Below, in pieces: positions 1 to 7,918 of a stretch of 38,722 bases of DNA. The notes below the pieces were generated by a model that searched no databases, was not told the origin of the DNA, and saw only the letters and a list, made by a program, of their open reading frames with translations. The DNA is from Bacteroidia bacterium (GTDB lineage Bacteria; Bacteroidota; Bacteroidia; AKYH767-A; OLB10), in the NCBI GenBank assembly GCA_025450095.1, contig JANWID010000342.1:1-38722 (forward strand). Direction: 5' to 3'. Each line of letters begins with the position of its first letter. Within the stretch, counting starts at the first letter, position 1. The position numbers were made by a program, and so were the translations under genes.

Positions 1-56
1 AGAATACCAGGTTAATATTTAATTCTTTTTTATCTAAAATATTTCAATTTGAAAAC

Positions 57-73
57 TGACCCCGAAGGGGTCA
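57..73. repeat. Perfect short inverted repeat (hairpin), left edge
   Basis: A 7-bp perfect stem, TGACCCC/GGGGTCA, closes a GAA loop. It lies about 100 bp beyond the stop of the DUF4199 gene, which is read leftward, so it could act as that gene's terminator, although no clear T-run follows. A second hairpin with a related loop (TGAA) lies 35 bp away, which suggests members of a dispersed REP-like family rather than a dedicated terminator. Confidence 0.5.
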
Positions 74-107
74 AATGTTCATAAAAATAAGGGTACTAAA
101 TCGAATA

Positions 108-124
108 CCGATCCTGAAGGGATC
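108..124. repeat. Second short inverted repeat related to the one at 57-73
   Basis: CGATCC and GGATCG arms flank a short loop containing TGAA. Weaker outer complementarity (GAATA...TATTC) extends the pairing to about 103-132. Similar arm and loop layout to the hairpin at 57-73. It lies between the window edge and the stop of the DUF4199 gene, so it may also help end its transcript. Confidence 0.4.
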
Positions 125-170
125 GCATATTCTAACGGATGATAATTTCTTTTGAGAGTTGTTGTTTAAT

Positions 171-722
171 TTAAGTGGCAGGTTCCATTACTTGTGTTTT
201 TCTCTTAAGTATCAAAGCGCTGATCAGTGTAATAATAATTCCAACGGGAAGTATTTCCATATACGTATACATTGCAAAGAAAAACGGGTTGTGTTTATAA
301 TTATAGCTTGCTGTTTCAATTTCTTTAATGGATTCGTCAAGCTTTGCACCCGAAACGCCGCTTTCATGCAGTTGTTTTATTTGCATAGCAGAATACTTAT
401 CCATAAAATCAGGTAAAAAGAAATGGTATTCTACCGCCCAGGTTATAACATAAAGAGTAGAGGCAACAAGGCTGATCATAAAGCCAAGTAAAAATGCATT
501 GCCGAATGTTATAATTCCTCCATTTTGTTTGTCGCGGTAATTTTTAATACCCACAAATACAAACGAAAATGCCACAGCCATGGCGGTAAAACCTATGATC
601 ATGCCGCCACTTCCGCCGCCCATCTCCTCGCTGCTGCATCCCATAATGGCCATAGAAATTGCCATGAAAGTGGAGACAATTGCTCCTGAAATGAGTCCGA
701 ATACTAAAATGTTTCTTTTCAT
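171..722 (-). CDS. DUF4199 family membrane protein
   Basis: A 183-residue integral membrane protein with four predicted helices (about residues 5-27, 40-60, 72-95 and 150-172) and a soluble stretch of about 50 residues between helices 3 and 4. Length, helix layout and the N-terminal MKRNILVFGLISGAI resemble DUF4199, a Bacteroidota membrane family of unknown function. The ATG at 722 is the only good start and begins directly before the first helix. The next gene upstream encodes a membrane-anchored LuxR-type regulator 120 bp away on the same strand; such neighbours suggest one envelope-responsive unit, but that is inference. Confidence 0.75.
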   Translation of the reverse strand: MKRNILVFGLISGAIVSTFMAISMAIMGCSSEEMGGGSGGMIIGFTAMAVAFSFVFVGIKNYRDKQNGGIITFGNAFLLGFMISLVASTLYVITWAVEYHFFLPDFMDKYSAMQIKQLHESGVSGAKLDESIKEIETASYNYKHNPFFFAMYTYMEILPVGIIITLISALILKRKTQVMEPAT

Positions 723-842
723 AATGATTGATTTTTTAAGAATTATTTGCCGCTAAATTAGCCCAGGCTCCCCTGTTTTTCTTCACACTTTTGAGTGATT
801 CTGATCTGTTTTCCTGTTTTTCACAACAAAGTATGAGTTCGG

Positions 843-1325
843 CTAAGCTATGATATTCAGCCGTTTAGCTTTTTCTGTGGCCTGTGTACGCCGTTTCACA
901 TCCAGTTTCGTAAAAATATTCGAAGAATGTGTTTTCACGGTGTTCAGGCTTACAAATAATTCTTTCGCGATCTCCTCATTGCTTAAACCCATGGCCATTA
1001 AGTTTAGAACATCCAGTTCGCGTTTACTTATGCCTAGTTTTTCGATTTCCTTCCGGTTAATCTCCTTCGGGTCGGAAGTCTTTATATATACTTCCTTTTC
1101 AACGATGCGGGTTTCAACCCGATAGCTATCGGGTTTTGGTTTTACAAGTTTAAGAGCTAACCAAATACCCAAAACGGTAAATAAAATGGCAATAGCACTT
1201 ATAAATAAATCAAGGCGATAATTAAACACAATGAAATGCGCTTCAAGCCATTTGATCATCAATAAAAAAATGGCCATGGAAATGCCATACACAATGATTT
1301 CTTTACGCTTTGGACTTAATGGCAT
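843..1325 (-). CDS. Membrane-anchored LuxR-type HTH transcriptional regulator
   Basis: 160 residues. Two N-terminal transmembrane helices (about 10-26 and 40-60) are followed by a charged linker and a C-terminal LuxR/GerE helix-turn-helix (about 95-155) with the family pattern LGISKRELDVLNLMAMG...NEEIAKELFVSLNTVKTHSSNI. There is no receiver domain, so this is a membrane-tethered DNA-binding protein, not a classical response regulator. The linker contains residues PDSYR (65-69), encoded by a perfect 20-bp palindrome that belongs to a repeat family found elsewhere in the window. It lies 120 bp upstream of the DUF4199 gene. The HTH is certain; the signal and targets are not known. Confidence 0.85.
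   Translation of the reverse strand: MPLSPKRKEIIVYGISMAIFLLMIKWLEAHFIVFNYRLDLFISAIAILFTVLGIWLALKLVKPKPDSYRVETRIVEKEVYIKTSDPKEINRKEIEKLGISKRELDVLNLMAMGLSNEEIAKELFVSLNTVKTHSSNIFTKLDVKRRTQATEKAKRLNIIA
1116..1135. repeat. Palindromic repeat copy 1, inside the LuxR-type gene
   Basis: AACCCGATAGCTATCGGGTT is a perfect 20-bp palindrome. It lies in frame in the regulator gene and encodes P-D-S-Y-R in the linker between membrane helices and HTH. Related copies are at 4744-4765, 16973-16990, 17308-17325 and 24116-24135. Confidence 0.85.
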
Positions 1326-1378
1326 ATACCACTAAGTTAAATATTTCTCCAAAAACAATTGAAGCAGCCATTTTTTTA

Positions 1379-1753
1379 TCAGTCATTTAACCATTTTGAA
1401 TATTCCTTCCAGTCGTTCATATAAATTCTTTTCATATCGTTACTGCGTGATTTGCCAAAACCGAGTTTTGAACATCGTGGATATTCTGCCTGACTTAGAA
1501 CATCTCTGAAATCACTGTTAGCAACATCTATATAATGGTCAAGTGATTTTACATCTTTGTTTGCCAGTTTAATGATTGCAGCTGAAATTCTGTTTTTCCC
1601 ACTTGCCGGGTCAATCTTAACTTTTCCAAGCCTGGTTTTTACCTGGTTAATATTATCCGGGAATTCCCGCCTTATCAGTTTTTCAAGTTGCTTGTCGGAT
1701 ACCCGGGCGACAGGTTGAGTTCCCCAAATATTTATTTTTAATACCTCAAACAT
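1379..1753 (-). CDS. Hypothetical small soluble protein
   Basis: 124 residues, basic, with no signal peptide or membrane helix. I do not recognise the family. The middle contains a lysine-rich KTRLGKVKIDPASGKNR segment, and the C-terminus has a cluster of aromatic and charged residues (MNDWKEYSKWLND). It stands alone between the LuxR-type gene (53 bp downstream) and a secreted propeller gene (81 bp upstream). A compact alpha/beta protein is plausible; DNA or RNA binding cannot be argued from sequence beyond the basic charge. Confidence 0.6.
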   Translation of the reverse strand: MFEVLKINIWGTQPVARVSDKQLEKLIRREFPDNINQVKTRLGKVKIDPASGKNRISAAIIKLANKDVKSLDHYIDVANSDFRDVLSQAEYPRCSKLGFGKSRSNDMKRIYMNDWKEYSKWLND

Positions 1754-1834
1754 ATTTTAAAAATTAATATATGGATATGTTGTGGTTTGAGTATGGTTAT
1801 CTGTTAACGAAGAAGATTCAGTCATAACGCAGCG

Positions 1835-3013
1835 CTACTGTATAATTAATTTTTCACTCATTAAAAGTTGCATGGAATTACTCAATCTGTAAAAGTAAAT
1901 TCCTTTAGAGTATGCGGATATATTTATAGTACTTGTTTTATCCACCAGGTTCTTGTCAACAATCTTTTCACCAATAGAATTATAAAGTATAAATTGAAAT
2001 TGTTGTGATGTATTATTTTGAATTGTCAATTCATTGTTTGATGGATTTGGGAAAATAGAAACAACATTTTCGGTTGAAGCATCATTGATACCTGTAATTT
2101 GACTTAATGGCCGGGTGTAAACTCCATCGGAATACATAGTAACATAAATATTTGTTGAATTAGCAGCTAATGAAAATGCGATACCGAAACTAGGGAATCC
2201 TGTATTGATATCTGTCCAGGAAGTCCCATTATTTGTGGATTGAAATACGCCACCACCACCACTGCCTGCAAAAATGTTTGAGCCGATTATGAGTAGTGAA
2301 AAGATATTTGTATTCGTTAAACCGGTGTTAATTGCTGTCCAGTTGCTTCCGTTATTGGTAGAGAGATAAATACCATTATCAGTTCCTGCAAAAATACTGG
2401 TTCCACTGATACTTATCGCATGAACCCATATGCCTGCCGGAAGCCCTGTATTCACAGCATTCCAGCTTGATCCATTGTTCGTTGACAAAAATACTCCGCC
2501 ACCATTGGTGCCGGCATAAATGTTTGTTCCTTCAATGGCAATTGCTGTTATATAAAGATTTGTTAAACCTGAATTCACGGCAGTCCAGCTTGCTCCGTTA
2601 TTCGTTGATAAAAAAACACCTCCGTTTTCAGTACCTGCAAAAATATTTGCCCCGTTTACGGCTAATGAATAGACATTGGTATCCGTTAATCCTGAATTAA
2701 TGGGTAGCCACGTTGACCCGGAATCTGCAGATAAAAAAATTCCGTTGGGGGCTGAACCTGCAAAAATGTTTGTTCCGCTTACCAATAATGCCGGCACCAG
2801 GGCAAACGCACAACAAGTAACAGGAACCCAACTGCTGCCGTTGTTAGTTGAAAGGCATATCCCTATATTATTGCCAACAATAATATTTGAATCAATAAAT
2901 GCCAGAGAGAAAACACCAGTGTTACATAGGTTGGTATTTACATAAGTCCACTGCCCATTTGCGCTGAATGTGAAATGAAAAATAACAAATGCCAATAATA
3001 ATTTATTTTTCAT
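1835..3013 (-). CDS. Secreted seven-bladed propeller protein with T9SS type A sorting domain
   Basis: 392 residues. A signal peptide (1-20, ending ANG before QW) precedes seven repeats of about 41 residues (31-301) with the signature SLxxxGTNIFAGTxxGGVFLSTNNGxSWTAVNTGL, as in BNR/YCF48-like photosystem-assembly or sialidase-type propellers. The mature N-terminus QWTYVNTNL matches the strand that ends each repeat, so it can complete blade seven (Velcro closure). Residues 308-392 are a Por secretion tail: FPNPSNNELTI, then a GIYFYRL strand and the C-terminal KLIIQ. No catalytic Asp-box set of a true sialidase is apparent. Likely displayed on the cell surface or released; ligand unknown. Confidence 0.85.
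   Translation of the reverse strand: MKNKLLLAFVIFHFTFSANGQWTYVNTNLCNTGVFSLAFIDSNIIVGNNIGICLSTNNGSSWVPVTCCAFALVPALLVSGTNIFAGSAPNGIFLSADSGSTWLPINSGLTDTNVYSLAVNGANIFAGTENGGVFLSTNNGASWTAVNSGLTNLYITAIAIEGTNIYAGTNGGGVFLSTNNGSSWNAVNTGLPAGIWVHAISISGTSIFAGTDNGIYLSTNNGSNWTAINTGLTNTNIFSLLIIGSNIFAGSGGGGVFQSTNNGTSWTDINTGFPSFGIAFSLAANSTNIYVTMYSDGVYTRPLSQITGINDASTENVVSIFPNPSNNELTIQNNTSQQFQFILYNSIGEKIVDKNLVDKTSTINISAYSKGIYFYRLSNSMQLLMSEKLIIQ
2113..2923 (-). repeat. Tandem ~123-bp coding repeats (propeller blades)
   Basis: About six to seven direct repeats of roughly 123 bp (41 codons) make up the propeller of the 392-residue secreted protein. Repeats 3 to 6 are the most alike and share the near-constant STNNGxSW block; repeats 1, 2 and 7 are more diverged. 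The similarity at DNA level makes this region prone to unequal recombination. Confidence 0.75.
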
Positions 3014-3057
3014 TTAATGCAGCTACTTTATCTGTTCAATAGAAATAATTCTATGCT

Positions 3058-4578
3058 TCAATATTTAATAATTTTTCCTTTCCTGGACGAACAATCTTTA
3101 TTTCGCACTTCGTAAATATACAAGCCATTCGTAAATTGTTCTGTATTTATAGTAATAGCGTTTGTGAATTTATGTTGTAAAATTATTCTTGATGAAACAT
3201 CATAAAGAATGATTTCTGATTGCCCGGCATTGTTGACTGTGATATCCAGTTTTTCTGAAAATGGATTGGGAGTGATCATAATCGAATTCGCTTCATTTGT
3301 AAATTCATTAGATGAAAGTGAAAAACAGCTATCAGATATTATCATGTTAGCATTCAAATAATGAATAACATTATTTATTGGGAACACAGAAAAAGGTAAT
3401 TTAAACACGTTAAAAACAGAAGCTGTAAGTGGAAGTGTCGGGATATTTATCAGATTAGCATTCGATGAGGGGCACTCTGAGTTGCCCAGCGAATCCGTTT
3501 TAATTACAAGGATACTTATTTTTTGCTGAATGGAGTCACTCGATAATCCTTCAATTAAAAATCCATTATCATAAGTTGCCGAAAGTTTTTCACCCCATTC
3601 ATATGAATTGTTTTTAACAAGATATGACTTAGACCAAAGAATATTAGCAAGAGAATCGAGTCGAAATAATAAAACATGATGTGTCGGGTTCTTAATGTAA
3701 CCACAGGCAGCAAATCCTCCGTCTGGTAAGGAGATAATTGACATTGGATTTATATCAAATTGAGTATTGCCTACTGATCGGGTCCAAAGTGTATCACCAG
3801 AATTATTTACTTTGAATAAAATTGTTTCCGCCCAAGTGTTTAAAGCCAGGTAACAGGAATCCGGAGTTTCAACTGCATCATAAGCCATATAAGGATTATA
3901 CGAAGGTGTTGACCATATAACAGTACCTGCAGAATCTAATTTTGTGAGTAAAGCTTGTAAACGAAAAATAAGTTCTCCTCCATCAGAAGTGACAAGCCCG
4001 GTAACAGCTCCATTAGAACCTGCGGGGTAATTATTGCTATAAATAACGTTCCCATTACTGTCAAGCCGCATCACATAATGTCCACTGGCGGGTGGCGCAT
4101 ATGAACGTTCTCCGATTACTATCCAATCGCCGTTCGACATTTGTTTTAGATAATTCGCAGATGTTGCTGGTTGATAGGTTTTCGTCCATAACGAATCCCC
4201 GTTAAAATCAATATTAATAAGTGTAAGAGCGGTATTGTATGTTGGAAAGAAACTGGATGTCCTGGCGGAGACCATAAAACCATTACTCGCTTTGGCAATA
4301 GACCCTGCATATAAAGTGGTGTCACTGCTGATTATTTTTTGCCATACAATATTTCCAGATGTATCTATTTTCACTAAACATACTTTTGACGTATCCGTAT
4401 TAATAGAATAAATACCATTCATGAAAAGAATCAAAAAACAACTGTCTTCAAGTTGCAAAACACTCAATTGACTATTTATATTGGAATCAGGAGCGGAAAT
4501 AATCCTTTGAAAAACATTCTGACTCGCACAAATGTTGCAAATCAAAGTTAAAATGAATATAAAAAACAGCTTTTTCAT
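3058..4578 (-). CDS. Secreted propeller protein with Cys-bracketed linker and T9SS sorting domain
   Basis: 506 residues. The signal peptide (1-19, ending CAS before QN) is followed by seven degenerate repeats of about 50 residues, each closing with a [KR][IL]D[ST]xGN[IVS] turn and opening with [LIV]W[TSQ]K. The last repeat ends TDSLGNSEC (Cys 369). A 49-residue segment then leads to a second cysteine (Cys 418, SDSC), and the protein ends with a type A sorting tail (TPNPFSEKLDITV...GLYIYEV, last residues KGKIIKY). The same architecture occurs in the genes at 20401 and 24284. Next gene downstream is another propeller protein 44 bp away. No enzyme motif is visible; adhesion or ligand binding at the surface is inference. 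Confidence 0.8.
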   Translation of the reverse strand: MKKLFFIFILTLICNICASQNVFQRIISAPDSNINSQLSVLQLEDSCFLILFMNGIYSINTDTSKVCLVKIDTSGNIVWQKIISSDTTLYAGSIAKASNGFMVSARTSSFFPTYNTALTLINIDFNGDSLWTKTYQPATSANYLKQMSNGDWIVIGERSYAPPASGHYVMRLDSNGNVIYSNNYPAGSNGAVTGLVTSDGGELIFRLQALLTKLDSAGTVIWSTPSYNPYMAYDAVETPDSCYLALNTWAETILFKVNNSGDTLWTRSVGNTQFDINPMSIISLPDGGFAACGYIKNPTHHVLLFRLDSLANILWSKSYLVKNNSYEWGEKLSATYDNGFLIEGLSSDSIQQKISILVIKTDSLGNSECPSSNANLINIPTLPLTASVFNVFKLPFSVFPINNVIHYLNANMIISDSCFSLSSNEFTNEANSIMITPNPFSEKLDITVNNAGQSEIILYDVSSRIILQHKFTNAITINTEQFTNGLYIYEVRNKDCSSRKGKIIKY

Positions 4579-4609
4579 GATTTGACATTTTGAACTAGTA
4601 GAGTTTTAT

Positions 4610-5155
4610 TTATGTTTCAAGAATGTTTTTCAAGGTCAGCAAACTAATATCCATATCTTTTGCAACCGATTTTTCCATAAATGGTATCATCAGGTTTATA
4701 GGATATTTCAATGTGCCGGCATTGCTCCAGGATACTTTAGTTTGATCCCGATGGCTATCGGGATCGGATAAAGATTCGGTTTCCATGATTACATGAGCAC
4801 TGACTGCCATTGGCTTTACAAAGCGAATTTCTGTTTCAATTCTTTTCCCGTCAATAATGTTTTTAATTTCCTTTTCTCCTACTCCGGCATCCCGGTCACC
4901 ACTCCAGGAATAAATATATCCAACGGTTCCATCTGTTCCCTTGAATTCTCTTTTCCTGTCGGAAGCGGCCATCGCATGTTTGTTGAACGTGTCCTGGTTT
5001 TTAAGCAGTTTTATATAGTCAAAAACTTTTTGCCGGGGTGCATTGATAATAATTTCACGTTTGACATAATGTACTCTTTTCATGAAAAGTGCAATAATTA
5101 GCATCAGGGAAATGATGCCTGCCAATACAAGTAGAATTGTAATTATGGTATTCAT
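4610..5155 (-). CDS. Membrane-anchored SRPBCC (START-like) family protein
   Basis: 181 residues: one N-terminal transmembrane helix (about 3-25), then an SRPBCC/polyketide-cyclase-like fold (about 30-178) beginning VKREIIINAPRQKVFDYIKLLKNQDTFNKHA, the usual opening of this family, with GTVGYIYSW and DMDISLLTLKNILE near the end. The family binds hydrophobic ligands; no substrate can be named. Residues 131-137 (DPDSHRD) are encoded by a near-perfect 22-bp palindrome of a dispersed repeat and sit in a loop before the conserved QTKVSW strand, where an insertion is tolerated. It lies 31 bp from the secreted protein at 3058-4578 and 136 bp from the SGNH gene. Confidence 0.85.
   Translation of the reverse strand: MNTIITILLVLAGIISLMLIIALFMKRVHYVKREIIINAPRQKVFDYIKLLKNQDTFNKHAMAASDRKREFKGTDGTVGYIYSWSGDRDAGVGEKEIKNIIDGKRIETEIRFVKPMAVSAHVIMETESLSDPDSHRDQTKVSWSNAGTLKYPINLMIPFMEKSVAKDMDISLLTLKNILET
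4744..4765. repeat. Palindromic repeat copy 2, inside the SRPBCC gene
   Basis: A 22-bp inverted repeat with arms GATCCCGAT/ATCGGGATC and one mismatched pair, which would be a G-U wobble in RNA. In the gene it is read as D-P-D-S-H-R-D, the same reading frame of the palindrome as the copy at 1116-1135. Confidence 0.85.
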
Positions 5156-5291
5156 GTAACTTAATTAGAAATAATACTGTGGGTACAAGGACCATGAACG
5201 TTCCTGCTATGGGGATTGGGAGCAGCAGGCTGGTTAGGAAACTAAAGATAATTAATTCCCAGGTATTTTCCACACGCCTGGAAAACATTCA

Positions 5292-6284
5292 TCACTTTCG
5301 GGCATTAGGCCAATCCTGATCCGGAGGGTACCACTCAGAAATACCAACTAATCCCAACAATTCTTTTGCGAGTATTGCGGAATATAATTCAGCGCCAACT
5401 TTGTTCAGGTGTGTGTAATCTGAAAATAAACTTGAATCCGTGCAAAGACTTAATTTATCACCTTCCAAAAAGTGAATTTTATTTTCAATGGCAAGGCTAC
5501 GAATCAATTTAAAAATATTTTCGCTATTTATGTTATTTTTTAGTTCCTCATTCTTAAATACCGGCGGAAAATTTATGATCAGCGTCACATTTCTGGCATT
5601 GCATGTATCTTTAATTGCCTGGAATAAATTAAGACTACCGTCTGAAACCTTTTCCTCCGCGAGATAGTTATTTATATTCTGATTGCCCGAACTGAATTCT
5701 AACGGGCAGGTTAAAAATCCTTTGTATTCAATCTGCCCTGGCATAATTTCATTTTTACCCAAAAGCCCCTTTACGCATCGTGACCTCATTTCTTCATCAT
5801 ATTCTGTTAACTCAATAAAAGGGAATATTTTTAACAATGCTGTTTGATGCCCGTTATCACACAATACCTGGTCAATAACCTTATTGGATAGATATGGATA
5901 ATAGTCCAGATGATTGAAGAATTTTCTGTCTAAATTAAATGAAGATAAATCAAGAGTGAGCATTAAAAAATTCGGGGGCGGATGATTCACCAGGTAAGCA
6001 TCAAACATCATTTTATATTCCAGGAGATTTGCTCCTTCCACGCCGGCATTATATGATGAGATATTACAAATGCTGTCAATAATGCGCGGATGAATATCAT
6101 TGTGGACAATGGATGACCCAAGAAAAATTAAATCATAGCGGGAGCTATTTTGCAAAAGCTCGTTCAATCGATTGTGTTTATGATTGCTATACTTGTTTGA
6201 GCCATAATGCAAACACACAAAAATCAGCTGACAAAATGAAAACGAAATAATTACTATGAGGAGGATTCGTATAGCCGGCTTCAT
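5292..6284 (-). CDS. SGNH/GDSL hydrolase-like protein, MBOAT partner
   Basis: 330 residues from the ATG at 6284; the frame is open further upstream, but this start lies 4 bp past the MBOAT stop and directly before a membrane anchor (about 5-25). The body has SGNH features: block I-like FLGSSIVHNDIHP (Ser58 as probable nucleophile) and a C-terminal SDYTHLN with the Asp289/His292 pair. An extracytoplasmic SGNH protein encoded with an MBOAT acyltransferase is the arrangement of AlgI/AlgJ-AlgX and PatA/PatB, in which the MBOAT moves an acyl group across the membrane and the SGNH partner transfers it to a glycan. The same role is inferred here; the polymer is unknown. Confidence 0.8.
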   Translation of the reverse strand: MKPAIRILLIVIISFSFCQLIFVCLHYGSNKYSNHKHNRLNELLQNSSRYDLIFLGSSIVHNDIHPRIIDSICNISSYNAGVEGANLLEYKMMFDAYLVNHPPPNFLMLTLDLSSFNLDRKFFNHLDYYPYLSNKVIDQVLCDNGHQTALLKIFPFIELTEYDEEMRSRCVKGLLGKNEIMPGQIEYKGFLTCPLEFSSGNQNINNYLAEEKVSDGSLNLFQAIKDTCNARNVTLIINFPPVFKNEELKNNINSENIFKLIRSLAIENKIHFLEGDKLSLCTDSSLFSDYTHLNKVGAELYSAILAKELLGLVGISEWYPPDQDWPNARK

Positions 6285-6288
6285 ATTC

Positions 6289-7725
6289 TCAGAATTGAAA
6301 ATAAATAAAACTTGCTTTCTGAAACACACCGAAAATAATAATAAATGACAGGCTCAATGAACAAAACGCAAGATCAGTTAAAGGTTTGCTTTGTACATTT
6401 TCCAGGCGGGGACTGAATTTACTCTCCACCCATAGCATTAATGCAATTATAAAAATGGAAATCGAAATGCTGGTTATGCCGAATCTTGTGAAAGTGATGG
6501 TATTAAAAACAACCGGTTGAAATCCATCTCCTGTGAATCGTCCGAAAATATGTTTAACTATTAGAAATGCATCAGCGGGGTTTTGCGCCCTGAAAAAAAT
6601 CCATGCAAAGGAAACCAATCCGAAAGTAAAAGTTGCGAAAATAAAATTGAAGAAGAAGTTTTCCGGAAATTTAATTTTCAGGTAATCCTTTGAAAACATA
6701 TAGATAATAAAATAAACCACATGAAGTGCACCCCAGATAATAAATGTCCAGTTCGCTCCGTGCCATAATCCGCTGATAAGAAAAACCACTGTTAAATTAA
6801 AATATATTCTCCCTGTTCCCGAGCGGTTGCCGCCCAGGGGAATATATACATAGTCCTTGAACCATGTAGAAAGTGAAATGTGCCAGCGACTCCAGAACTC
6901 ACGGATATTAGTGGAAAAGTAGGGTCGGTTAAAGTTTGTCATCAGATCAAATCCCATCGATTTTGCCGCACCTATGGCAATATCAGAATAGCCTGAAAAA
7001 TCGCAATAGATCTGAATCGCATAAAAAAGTGTAGCTATTATAAGGTTCAGGTAATGATAATGGCCGGGGTCCCCATACACCGGGTCGACATACATGGCCA
7101 GGCGATCGGCAATCACAACTTTTTTGAAAAACCCCCATAGCATTAAGCGAAGCCCGCTCAGTAAATTTTCGCTGCTGAAATAATGATGGTCTTTAAACTG
7201 GTGCAATAAGTTTTGAGGTCGCTCTATCGGGCCCGCCACAAGCTGGGGATAAAACATAACATACAACGCGTATATGCCAAAATGCCTTTCGGCTTTTTGG
7301 TTGCCCCGGTATACTTCAATCGTATAGCTCATTGCCTGGAAGGTATGAAAAGACAAGCCAATCGGCAAAATAATATTCAGCAACGGAATGTCAATCGGTA
7401 TGTTAAGGGTTTGAAATAAGGAATCGAAGTTTTCAATAAAAAAATTATAATATTTAAAAAAAGCAAGTACACCCACATTGGCAAAAATGCTTGCTGTAAG
7501 AAACGCTTTCCTTTTTTTCCCGGCCCTGTTCTCAATTAATATACCGGCAAAATAGTCTATGACAATCGTAAAAAATAATATCAGGATATAAACGGGAATG
7601 AATGTGCAGTAGAAAATACAACTTGCCAGGAGTAAATGAAACCACCTGAAACGGTGAGGCAGAAGAAAGTAAATAATAGTTACAACCGGGAAAAAAATCA
7701 GGAACTCTAAGGAATTAAATAGCAT
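6289..7725 (-). CDS. MBOAT family membrane O-acyltransferase (AlgI/DltB-like)
   Basis: 478 residues with about ten or more transmembrane helices. Diagnostic MBOAT blocks are present: the MSYTIEVYRG segment (132-141), PQLVAGPIERP (160-170), FWSRWHISLSTWFKDYVYIPLGGNR (277-301, with His282) and GLWHGANWTFIIWG (319-332) with the invariant catalytic His322. The length is typical for AlgI-type proteins. It acetylates or acylates extracytoplasmic polysaccharide together with the SGNH-like protein encoded immediately downstream (4-bp gap, so surely co-transcribed). No alginate or teichoic acid genes are nearby, so the acceptor glycan cannot be named. Upstream is a 193-bp spacer without a clear promoter. 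Confidence 0.92.
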   Translation of the reverse strand: MLFNSLEFLIFFPVVTIIYFLLPHRFRWFHLLLASCIFYCTFIPVYILILFFTIVIDYFAGILIENRAGKKRKAFLTASIFANVGVLAFFKYYNFFIENFDSLFQTLNIPIDIPLLNIILPIGLSFHTFQAMSYTIEVYRGNQKAERHFGIYALYVMFYPQLVAGPIERPQNLLHQFKDHHYFSSENLLSGLRLMLWGFFKKVVIADRLAMYVDPVYGDPGHYHYLNLIIATLFYAIQIYCDFSGYSDIAIGAAKSMGFDLMTNFNRPYFSTNIREFWSRWHISLSTWFKDYVYIPLGGNRSGTGRIYFNLTVVFLISGLWHGANWTFIIWGALHVVYFIIYMFSKDYLKIKFPENFFFNFIFATFTFGLVSFAWIFFRAQNPADAFLIVKHIFGRFTGDGFQPVVFNTITFTRFGITSISISIFIIALMLWVESKFSPRLENVQSKPLTDLAFCSLSLSFIIIFGVFQKASFIYFQF

Positions 7726-7918
7726 ATAATTTCTTGCATCGTGGTTAGGGAATTAAAAATCATGGCTCTGATGGAGTAAAATTAATTTATTTAATGAAAA
7801 ATCACAATATACAAAAAAGGAAATAAAGTGTTGATACAAAGGGGAATGAATCTTCGATACCAGCAGGATTACCCTAACAATTTAAACTCAAAATCAGAAA
7901 CACCAATAATAGTGTTCA

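Noticed and set aside
2113..2923. Regular repeats suggesting a CRISPR array
   Set aside because: Repeats are 123 bp, in frame, without spacers, and encode propeller blades.
5055..5288. A 77-codon frame with a hydrophobic start, between the SRPBCC and SGNH genes
   Set aside because: It overlaps the SRPBCC gene by about 100 bp on the same strand, and its C-terminal half is an out-of-frame reading of that gene. The hydrophobic first 43 residues may be a gene remnant but cannot be supported.
7224..7231. CTATCGGG inside the MBOAT gene
   Set aside because: It encodes the conserved GPIERP motif of the MBOAT family and has no second arm.
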